37,995 nucleotides of DNA, from the NCBI GenBank assembly GCA_022843845.1, contig JALHMW010000038.1:1-37995 (forward strand), read 5' to 3'. Positions 1-6,349 of the stretch are shown in pieces; position 1 is the stretch's first letter; each line of letters opens with the position of its first letter. Under the pieces are notes generated by a model. It had not been told where the DNA came from. It made no database searches and worked only from the letters and a program-made list of their open reading frames with translations. Both the position numbers and the translations under genes were made by a program. Origin of the DNA: Archangium sp. Lineage in GTDB: Bacteria > Myxococcota > Myxococcia > Myxococcales > Myxococcaceae.

Positions 1-307
1 CTCAGCAAACTCGGCCACACGCGAGGCCCGATGCGAGTCGTGCTCACGGATCAGACCAGAACCACGTCAGACGGGCTCTGATGAATCATCCGGGCTAGAG
101 AGATCCGCGGTGTACTAGGTTGAAGAAGCGTGCGTTTCGCACTGGGAGGCAGGGTAGACGAGTGGGCGATGGCAGGTCGAGGGGGTTGAACGGACGTGGT
201 GGAGCTGGTCGCGGTAGCGCCGAAGAGCGCAGCAACGCCTCGTTGGACAGGGGTGGGCCAGGCGCTGCGGGCGAGCGAGGAGACTGCGGCTGACGGTGGA
301 GCGCCTG
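1..307. other. non-coding left flank of IS91-family gene
   Basis: This stretch lies downstream of the minus-strand IS91-type transposase. Open frames here have unnatural, Arg/Pro/Ala-rich translations and look like chance products of high GC. By family knowledge the replication-origin end of an IS91 element should lie 3' of its transposase, so it may be here. I could not recognise the terminal hairpin or the tetranucleotide target with confidence. Confidence 0.4.
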
Positions 308-1843
308 TCAGGAGGCGAGGAGCAGCGCAGGCTGGCGAGGCGGAGAGTGACTCCTGGGCCTGGGCCCCGCCGCCAAGTCGAGGGGGAGCTGTGCCTGGCG
401 CGGCCCGAGGTGCCTGGGCACCACCGTCGCGCGGAGGCTCGGCGCCAACCCCCGCTTGCGCAGCTCCTCGTCGAGGAGCGCCCAGTCTGTGACGGCGGCC
501 AACACCTGGCGGCGACCGCCACACGAGCATTGGAGCACCTCAAAGCCGAACGTCCTGCGCAGCAAGGTGGCCCAGTCCAGCCTGGGTGGCCGCAGGGGCC
601 GCGGCGCGAAGGGCGCAGGGGTGAGGGGCAGCACCGACTGCGGCTCCACCGGCGCCGGTGGCGGGAGTGGCCGCCCGTACGACACCACCGCGCTTCGGTG
701 TCTGGCGGCGGGTCCGAACATCCCGTGGAAATGCACCAGGTGCTTGCCGCGCGGAGGCGTCACCGCCGCCAACTTCTTGAGCAGCTGCAAGGGCGTCATC
801 ACCAACACGTCGCGCCCGCGCACCGGCCGCTTCATTCGGTACGAGAGCTTCCCGTCCTCTCGCCAGCTGAGCCGCGACGCTGCGAGCGGGCCCCTGGCTG
901 CGTACCTGGCCAGGCGCTCGAGGCCTTGCCTGTCATTCGCGTGCACGGCGGTGTCTGCGTGCAGCGAGATGCCCTCGGCCACCGCCACCCGCCGGTGGTG
1001 CGGCCGCACTTCAGCCTCGACTTGAGGGCGCGCGGTGCCCAGCGCCAGGCTCTGCTGCAGCGACTCCAGCCTCAGCCCGTCCAGCCCGTCGTCGACGCGG
1101 GCTTCAGCGTCTTCGAGCCCTCGCAGGCGCAGCACTTTCGTCACCCGTCGCGCCAGTTGCGTCACGAGGGTGGCCACCTCCTGTGGCGTCGGAGGTGGGA
1201 GTGCGACGAAGTCGACGCCGGCCTCGGTGGCCGCGAAGAGGCCCTCGGGCGCCAGGGTGTGGAAGTGCGGCGACAGTTGCAACGCGCTGCCCCAGTGCTG
1301 CACCTGCGTGACAGCGCCCGTCAGAAGGCGCCCCTGCACGCCCAGCTTGCGCGCACAGCGCCGTTGCCAGGCAGCGATGAGGCGCGTCGTCTTCCGCAGC
1401 AACTCCTCGAGGAGCCCCGGCTCCTTCACCAGCCGCCAGCGCAGCGCGTACGGGAAGGAGACGGTCCATTGGCGGTACGGCACGTGCGGAAGCACGGAGC
1501 CCACCAGATGCACGGCCGTCTCGTGGGCCCGCCGGGCGCTGCAGGACGGACACAGCCGGCTCTTGCACGAGAAGGGCACCTCCGACGCCTCGCCGCACGT
1601 CGCGCACTTCACCACCACGTAGCCGAATTCCAGCAGCCCGCACCTGCGCTGCCGGTACACCTCGCGCAGCAGGAAGCGCGGCAGGCCACCCAGCGCCTCT
1701 GCTTCCTCCCGCAGCGCCCCCAGGGCCTCGCCCACCGCCTCACGCAGCACGTCTTCGCTCCCGGCTCGCCGCCGGTACTCCTCCCCACACCCCGCCACTC
1801 GCCCACCCCACTCGCCCGAGGGTGTAGCCGCAGGGGCTGACAC
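308..1843 (-). CDS. IS91-family (HUH) transposase
   Basis: Probable rolling-circle transposase of 511 aa. The N-terminal part carries the zinc-binding pattern typical of IS91/IS801 transposases (CATC, then CKSRLCPSC followed by ARR, about residues 80-105). The HUH motif is His193-Phe-His195 in the context LSPHFHTLAPEG. The expected catalytic tyrosine region reads LARYAARGPLA and shows only one tyrosine, as in ISCR-like members, rather than the YxxxY pair of classical IS91. The basic KRPVRGRDVLVMTPLQLL segment and a C-terminal Cys pair (CSCGG) also fit the family. The start chosen is GTG at 1843; a later start is possible. The gene points away from the adjacent ISKra4 transposase. It appears full length, so the element may be intact, but its ends were not defined. 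Confidence 0.88.
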   Translation of the reverse strand: MSAPAATPSGEWGGRVAGCGEEYRRRAGSEDVLREAVGEALGALREEAEALGGLPRFLLREVYRQRRCGLLEFGYVVVKCATCGEASEVPFSCKSRLCPSCSARRAHETAVHLVGSVLPHVPYRQWTVSFPYALRWRLVKEPGLLEELLRKTTRLIAAWQRRCARKLGVQGRLLTGAVTQVQHWGSALQLSPHFHTLAPEGLFAATEAGVDFVALPPPTPQEVATLVTQLARRVTKVLRLRGLEDAEARVDDGLDGLRLESLQQSLALGTARPQVEAEVRPHHRRVAVAEGISLHADTAVHANDRQGLERLARYAARGPLAASRLSWREDGKLSYRMKRPVRGRDVLVMTPLQLLKKLAAVTPPRGKHLVHFHGMFGPAARHRSAVVSYGRPLPPPAPVEPQSVLPLTPAPFAPRPLRPPRLDWATLLRRTFGFEVLQCSCGGRRQVLAAVTDWALLDEELRKRGLAPSLRATVVPRHLGPRQAQLPLDLAAGPRPRSHSPPRQPALLLAS

Positions 1844-1854
1844 TCAGACGAGAG

Positions 1855-1950
1855 GGGCGCACGACCAGGATGAGGGGATTTTACAACTGCTGATCAGTGC
1901 ATGAGGCGGAGGCCCGATATTCAGCCGCTCGGAGCGGTGCGCTGATCGGC
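1855..1950 (+). repeat. left copy of ~95-bp direct repeat flanking ISKra4 transposase
   Basis: This copy shares ordered blocks with 3475-3569 in the same orientation: GCACGAC, TGAGG followed by TTTT, GCTGATC, GAGGCCCGAT, and a second GCTGATCG. The two GCTGATC motifs are about 52 bp apart here and 53 bp apart in the right copy. By eye the copies are about two-thirds identical with small gaps. Direct rather than inverted orientation is unexpected for the two ends of a DDE element. Confidence 0.55.
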
Positions 1951-2021
1951 CTCGGGGCGGACGAGCCCGAAGTTTCTTCGGAGGATCGACACCACGCCCA
2001 GAGCTGTGATCTCCCTCGCGC

Positions 2022-3452
2022 ATGACTCGCAAGAAGACCCTGAAGGACTTCGCCCCCGAGGACCTCGAGTACGAGCTCACCGAGCGCTTCACCGACCGGA
2101 GTTTCCGTCGCGGCATGACGATGTCCGAGATGGAGCTGCTCATCTGGCGGGCGTGCGGCATGGAGAACCCGGCCGCGCTGCGCACGCTCAACTCGATGCT
2201 CGCTCGAATTCCGCTCGAAGCGGCGACGGGGAAGCTGTGCCCGAAGTGCGGCAAGCGCGTGCCTGTGAAGGCAAAAGACCGCGAGCGGGAAATCCGCACG
2301 ATGGCGGGCCGCGTGACGCTGAAGCGGAACTACCACTACTGCGAGACCTGCCAGCTGGGCTTCTACCCGCTGGACCGCACGCTCGAGCTTCCCGAGGAAG
2401 GCGAACTCACGGCCGAGATGGAGAAGCGCGTCCTCGATTTCGCGCTCAACGACGTCTACGGCGAGTGCGCGGCCCGCTGGCGCGTGCACTACGCCGAGCC
2501 CGCGTCCGACAACCTCTTCCGCCGCGTCGTCTCGCGCGTCGGCGCTCACTGCATGGCCGTCGACCAGCAAGTGCTTCAGGAAGAACTCAAGCCCGCGCCG
2601 GAGGCCGCGCCCGACGCGCTCGTCGTCGAGATGGACGGCAGCATGCTGCCCATCCGCGGGCCTGAGCCCTGGAAGGAGGCCAAGGTGGGCGTCATCTACC
2701 GGCACGACGGCGAGACCCAGCGTCCAGTGCCCGGCAGCGCGCGCTACGTCGCCGTCGTCAACGGGTTGGGCGAATTCGCACCCGTCTTCGAAGACGCGCT
2801 GCGCGTCGAGCGCGCCGAGGAGGTCCACACTGTGCTCTGGCTCGGCGACGGCGCCGTCGGGAACTGGCGCCTCGCCGAGCAACTGCTGCCCGACGCCATT
2901 CAAATCCTCGACTGGTACCACGCGCTTCAGCACGCCGTGGAGTGCGGCAAGGTCGTCCTCGGAGAGGAGAGCCCGATGCTTCCTCTGTGGCAGGAGCGCT
3001 CGACTCAACTGCTCGCTGCCGGCGAGCCGGCCGCCTTCATCGATGAGCTCATGGCATGCGTGCCGCTGCTGCCGCGGCGCTCGCGCAAGGAGAGCCTCGA
3101 GGCGCTCGATGGGCTCGTGCGCTACTACCGGGCCAACCAGCACCGCATGCGCTACGCGCTCTACCGCGAGGCCGGCTACCCCATCGCCAGCGGCGCCGCC
3201 GAGAGCGCGCATCGCCACGTCCTGCAGGTGCGGATGAAGCGCGCAGGCCAACACTGGTCGATGCCCAACGCGCGCAAGCTCGCCATGCTCCGCGGCGCGC
3301 TCAGAACCGGCGGTGCCCTCGGCCTTTACGACGGCATCCAGCGCGCTCGGAAGCGCTCGCGGGCCCCGGCGCACTACTGGCGCCGGGGCCACTTCCGTTA
3401 TGCGCGCGAGGGCACCCGCGAGCGCAGGCGCTGCCTCGCGGCCTCAAACTGA
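2022..3452 (+). CDS. ISKra4-family DDE transposase
   Basis: Transposase of 476 aa with an intact frame. A zinc-ribbon-like N-terminal part (CPKCGKRV, then CETCQLGF about 45 residues later) precedes the catalytic core. Putative DDE residues are Asp205 (VVEMDGSML), Asp276 (LWLGDGAVGNW) and Glu394 (GAAESAHR), each in a context typical of ISKra4 transposases. The sequence DWYHALQHA between the second Asp and the Glu also matches the family. ATG at 2022 begins a natural reading frame (MTRKKTLKDF). A GC-rich fold-back (3460-3478) follows the stop. No frameshift or internal stop is seen, so the protein could be functional. Confidence 0.9.
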   Translation: MTRKKTLKDFAPEDLEYELTERFTDRSFRRGMTMSEMELLIWRACGMENPAALRTLNSMLARIPLEAATGKLCPKCGKRVPVKAKDREREIRTMAGRVTLKRNYHYCETCQLGFYPLDRTLELPEEGELTAEMEKRVLDFALNDVYGECAARWRVHYAEPASDNLFRRVVSRVGAHCMAVDQQVLQEELKPAPEAAPDALVVEMDGSMLPIRGPEPWKEAKVGVIYRHDGETQRPVPGSARYVAVVNGLGEFAPVFEDALRVERAEEVHTVLWLGDGAVGNWRLAEQLLPDAIQILDWYHALQHAVECGKVVLGEESPMLPLWQERSTQLLAAGEPAAFIDELMACVPLLPRRSRKESLEALDGLVRYYRANQHRMRYALYREAGYPIASGAAESAHRHVLQVRMKRAGQHWSMPNARKLAMLRGALRTGGALGLYDGIQRARKRSRAPAHYWRRGHFRYAREGTRERRRCLAASN

Positions 3453-3459
3453 TCTCACG

Positions 3460-3478
3460 CCCCTCCCCGCGGGGGGGG
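3460..3478. terminator. GC-rich hairpin after the ISKra4 transposase
   Basis: A C-run, CCCCGC and a G-run can fold into a strong stem directly after the transposase stop. There is no immediate T tract (a short TTTT occurs about 20 bp later), so this is at best a non-canonical terminator. Confidence 0.3.
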
Positions 3479-3569
3479 CACGACGAGTGTGAGGAGTTTT
3501 GACGTCGGCTGATCTGGCGACTCGCGCGAGGGCCGATTTCCTGGCGCCGAAGCGCACGGTGCTGATCGA
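3475..3569 (+). repeat. right copy of ~95-bp direct repeat flanking ISKra4 transposase
   Basis: This is the partner of 1855-1950 and has the same order of blocks: GCACGAC, TGAGGAGTTTT, GCTGATC at 3508, GAGGGCCGAT, GCTGATCG at 3561. It sits between the transposase stop and the stop codon of the next gene. It may be a transposase-binding end of the element. Confidence 0.55.
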
Positions 3570-3599
3570 CGAACCCCCCGAACGCCCGCGCCGGGCTGA

Positions 3600-4334
3600 T
3601 CAGTCGGCGGTCACCTCGACGTCGAGCATTTCGAGGAGTGAAAGGCTGACCTCGCACGACCCGAAGCCTTCGCAGGCGGTGACCGAAGGCGTGAGCCGGC
3701 CGCGAGCGACCAGGATGAACGCTCCGGTGACGGCCGGTGCGGGGAGCTCCCAGACGCCCGGGTTGACCTCGGTGGCCAGGACCTCTGCGCTGAATGGGAG
3801 CGCGACCGCGTCGCTGCGGAGCCGCAGCTCCCTGACCCAGGGCGACGCGGTGACCACACGAATCGTCTGCCCCATGCGCACCCGAGCCTGCTCGAGCCGG
3901 GGCGCCGTGACGGTGAGGGGCTCGAGGGCCACGCGGAAGCCAGGCGACTCGAAGGTCAGCTCGAGCGGCGTGCCGTGGGGCACGAGCAGCTGCTGGTGGT
4001 TCCCCGCTGCGTCGGTCACCGGCACACTCGTGCTCCACGTCGGGCGCTCGCACGCGGTCGCCGGGGCGAAGTTCTGCGCCGAGAGGACCTTGCCCCCGCG
4101 GTCGGACATCCAGATGTCCTGGCCGTTGAGTCGCGCGAGCTCGTCCACTGCCGGGCACGATTCGTCGCTCGTCCAGAGGCGGACCCACGCTCCGTCGACG
4201 CCACCGACGTCGCCGTTCAGGTCGACCTCCAGTCGCATGAGGCCCGAGTTGGTGGCGCTCAGAGGGGCACCGGCCCGGCAGCCGGCGAAGGAGACCAGAC
4301 AGGTGAGGAAGCCGATTCGAGTCGAGTTGTGCAT
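3600..4334 (-). CDS. putative lipoprotein, function unknown
   Basis: I do not recognise a family. I chose ATG at 4334 because it is preceded by a good ribosome binding site (GAGGGAAGG) and begins a classic lipoprotein signal (MHNSTRIGFLTCLVSFAGC, Cys19). The frame stays open upstream to 4808, but that extension is Arg/Pro-rich and unnatural. The mature protein of about 225 aa has beta-strand-rich character (for example LRLRSDAVALPF, GAFILVARGRL) and two Cys near the C-terminus (CEGFGSCEV), and is probably periplasmic or surface-anchored. Its stop codon lies inside the CTGATCAG palindrome at the presumed right edge of the ISKra4 element, so its extreme C-terminus could have been altered by the insertion. 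Confidence 0.65.
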   Translation of the reverse strand: MHNSTRIGFLTCLVSFAGCRAGAPLSATNSGLMRLEVDLNGDVGGVDGAWVRLWTSDESCPAVDELARLNGQDIWMSDRGGKVLSAQNFAPATACERPTWSTSVPVTDAAGNHQQLLVPHGTPLELTFESPGFRVALEPLTVTAPRLEQARVRMGQTIRVVTASPWVRELRLRSDAVALPFSAEVLATEVNPGVWELPAPAVTGAFILVARGRLTPSVTACEGFGSCEVSLSLLEMLDVEVTAD

Positions 4335-4830
4335 GCGCCTTCCCTCTGCGAGGCAGGTGCCGGGCAGAACCGGCCGAAGTTCCAGGAGGCAGCCTGTTGG
4401 GTCGTGAAGCCATCGACCCGGGTGTGCACCTCCTTGCACGCAACAGACGACAGACACACAGCCAAGAGCAGCAAGAACGCAGGAAACGGAGCGACGGGTC
4501 GAGTGCTGGGCCGGACGGGCGACCGACCTCTCGAAGGCTGTCACCCGGCTTGGTGAACGTCCGCGGCAGCTCGGGGCGCATCTGAAGCTCGGCGACGAAC
4601 GGCCACCACGTCGGAGGCCGTGGCCACGTCGTCCGTCACCACCTCGTTGGGGGTGGGCACGACGTGACGGCAGCCGGAGAGCTCGAAGGCAACTGCGACG
4701 ACGAGGAGCGTACGGTGCGTGCCCCGACGGTACGCTCGTTTCACCTTTCGATCGAAGCGTGACGACGCCGTTGAATGTCGAGGCGCCTCTCCCGTCACTG
4801 CCGCCCATGGCTTAGCCCCAGCGGTTTGCG
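4335..4830. other. gap with two doubtful small lipobox frames
   Basis: No confident gene is visible. Two minus-strand frames encode lipobox-like signals. One, 4541-4744 (GTG start preceded by GAAAG), reads RTLLVVAVAFELSGC and continues for about 45 residues. The other, 4259-4474 (TTG start, no clear ribosome site), reads LLLAVCLSSVAC and overlaps the downstream lipoprotein gene by 76 bp. Both are in the same frame, separated by a stop at 4541. They may be real tiny lipoproteins, decayed gene pieces or chance. Confidence 0.3.
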
Positions 4831-5967
4831 ATGATGACCGTCGTCGGAGTCACGGCTGTCCTGGCTGTTTCGCAGACGCGGACACCGCCAGCGTCCCCAT
4901 CCGCTGCAAGCGCTGGGCGCTCCGCGTTCGTGGTGCGGGCGGTCGATCATCAAGACGGCCCGGTCGAGGCCGACCTGTGGGTCTTCGAGTGGAAGGACTC
5001 CGCGGCGAAGCGGGCGGTCGCCGATGGAGGCTTCACCAACGAGACGTCCTCGAAGAGGCGGCTGGTCGCGCAGGGCACCACTGACGCCACGGGCCTCTGG
5101 CGCGCTCCGGTCGATCTGGCAGCCGACGTCGAAGTGGAGGTCGTTCGACGAGGGAGCGACGCGCCCCCGTTCCTGATGGCGCGAGACGGTCAAGCTGAGC
5201 TGGTGGTCCCGTTCCCGGGCCCACTCGGCATCACCATTCTCGACCACCGCGGCCGACTCGTGGAGCGCTCCATCGTGCAGGTGCGATGTGTCGCGAAGTG
5301 CAAGGCGCCGCTCCGCGACTTGCCGGCCGACGATGGGCACCTGGTCGTCGACGTCATGTCAGGCCAGTACGAGGTGCGCGTGTTCACGGAGGGCCTCTTC
5401 GCCCCACCAGTCATCGTCAGTGCGCCAGCGAACGTCACTGTCACGCTGCCTGCGCCCTCGCGATACCGGGGTCGGGTGGTCGACGAGCGGGGGGCACCTG
5501 TCACCACCTTCACGATCAACGCCAAGCGGTACGACGCGGTCGATGGCCGCTTCTCTCTCGTCACCGACGAATGGCTCACCTTTGCCGACGCGACCGGCGC
5601 TGTCGGGCACCTTCAACTTCGAGCAGACCTGGGCTCTGACGTGGGCGACATCGTGCTTCGCCGTGGACAAAGACCGCCACGCGAGGTCGTCGACTCGATC
5701 TTCAACGGGACGAGGATGGAGGAGATCGACGCTGCGCTTTCGCTTTGCACGAGCAAGTACCCCCTCTCCTACGACTGCCCGTTTGCTGGTGCGGAGTTCT
5801 TTCTGCCACGAAGACCTGTCGAGGCGCGTGCGGCGGTGAGACGCTTCTTGTCGCTCGCCCCCGCATCAGACTCCCGACGGGCCCACGCCGAATCCATGCT
5901 CTTCATCGCCGACCGGAAGATCCGCCGCCTCGAAGACCCGTGGTACCGGCCCGATGGCTTCGACTGA
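4831..5967 (+). CDS. exported protein with carboxypeptidase-regulatory-like repeats, function unknown
   Basis: A 378-aa protein with a short N-terminal hydrophobic signal (MMTVVGVTAVLAV) followed by a Thr/Pro/Ser/Ala stretch. The middle contains beta-sandwich modules of the type LGITILDHRGRLVE and YRGRVVDERGAPVTTF. These resemble the carboxypeptidase regulatory-like and SpaA-like folds common in myxobacterial envelope proteins. The C-terminal 90 residues are helical and include Cys pairs (LSLCTSKYPLSYDC) and EARAAVRRFLSLAP, suggesting a small TPR-like region. Cleavage looks like type I because no lipobox Cys is present. No enzymatic motif is visible. It is transcribed away from the lipoprotein gene at 3600-4334. 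Confidence 0.7.
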   Translation: MMTVVGVTAVLAVSQTRTPPASPSAASAGRSAFVVRAVDHQDGPVEADLWVFEWKDSAAKRAVADGGFTNETSSKRRLVAQGTTDATGLWRAPVDLAADVEVEVVRRGSDAPPFLMARDGQAELVVPFPGPLGITILDHRGRLVERSIVQVRCVAKCKAPLRDLPADDGHLVVDVMSGQYEVRVFTEGLFAPPVIVSAPANVTVTLPAPSRYRGRVVDERGAPVTTFTINAKRYDAVDGRFSLVTDEWLTFADATGAVGHLQLRADLGSDVGDIVLRRGQRPPREVVDSIFNGTRMEEIDAALSLCTSKYPLSYDCPFAGAEFFLPRRPVEARAAVRRFLSLAPASDSRRAHAESMLFIADRKIRRLEDPWYRPDGFD

Positions 5968-5987
5968 CCAGGAGCCACAGGACGTCC

Positions 5988-6297
5988 ATGAACCCCGGCA
6001 CGCGTCGGTCCCTCACCCAACGCCTTCAGTCACTCGTGCCCCGCCTCGAAACGAAGGGGACCCTGCTCGTGGTGCCACCAACGACGCAGCTTCTTCGCGG
6101 GTTCTGGCTCGAGAGCTTCGGACGACCCGGTCGCGGCGCACATCTGGGTCTTCGTTCAGCCGTTGTTCGTGCCGAGTGACGGCGTCGTCGTTCGCTGGCC
6201 CTGGCCGACCTCGCCGAAGCATCGCCCGACGAGGCACGGGTTCGAGCTCTCGGAGCGGGTGGGCAGGACCAGGCAGACGCTCGGTTTGAACTCTTGA
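5988..6297 (+). pseudogene. frameshifted small gene remnant, function unknown
   Basis: From ATG 5988 a natural protein sequence begins (MNPGTRRSLTQRLQSLVPRL) and runs to about 6118 (LRGFWLESF). Natural coding then continues in the next frame as DDPVAAHIWVFVQPLFVPSD, to a TGA at 6295-6297. One extra base near 6117-6121 explains the switch. The rejoined product is about 100 aa and looks like a cytoplasmic protein. The old frame continues to 6179 with a less natural tail. The gene lies 20 bp after the preceding one and could have been co-transcribed. The cause could be real decay or a sequencing error. Confidence 0.55.
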
Positions 6298-6349
6298 GCC
6301 GGGCGACGGCATCGAGCTTCAGATCCGAGGGTAGAGGCAATCGACGATC

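Larger units (their letters stand above)
1855..3604 (+). mobile_element. ISKra4-family insertion sequence (ends approximate)
   Basis: The element contains one transposase gene (2022-3452). Its limits are inferred only from the flanking related sequences at 1855-1950 and 3475-3569 and from GCTGATCAGT occurring at 1889-1898 and 3595-3604. I could not find convincing inverted terminal repeats or a target-site duplication, so the boundaries are provisional. The left limit abuts the start of the IS91-type gene, and the right limit reaches the stop codon of the minus-strand lipoprotein gene at 3600. Confidence 0.45.

Noticed and set aside
1..60. Inverted counterpart of the ISKra4 right-end sequence at the window start
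   Set aside because: Scattered matches (AAACTC, CACAC, GTCGTGC) need irregular gaps and are not convincing.
296..1840. Long plus-strand open frame antisense to the IS91 transposase
   Set aside because: Its translation is Arg/His/Pro-rich and unnatural; the minus strand carries all the recognisable motifs.
4335..4808. N-terminal extension of the lipoprotein gene ending at 3600
   Set aside because: The extension is Arg/Pro-rich and lacks strand or helix character, while ATG 4334 has a ribosome site and a lipoprotein signal.
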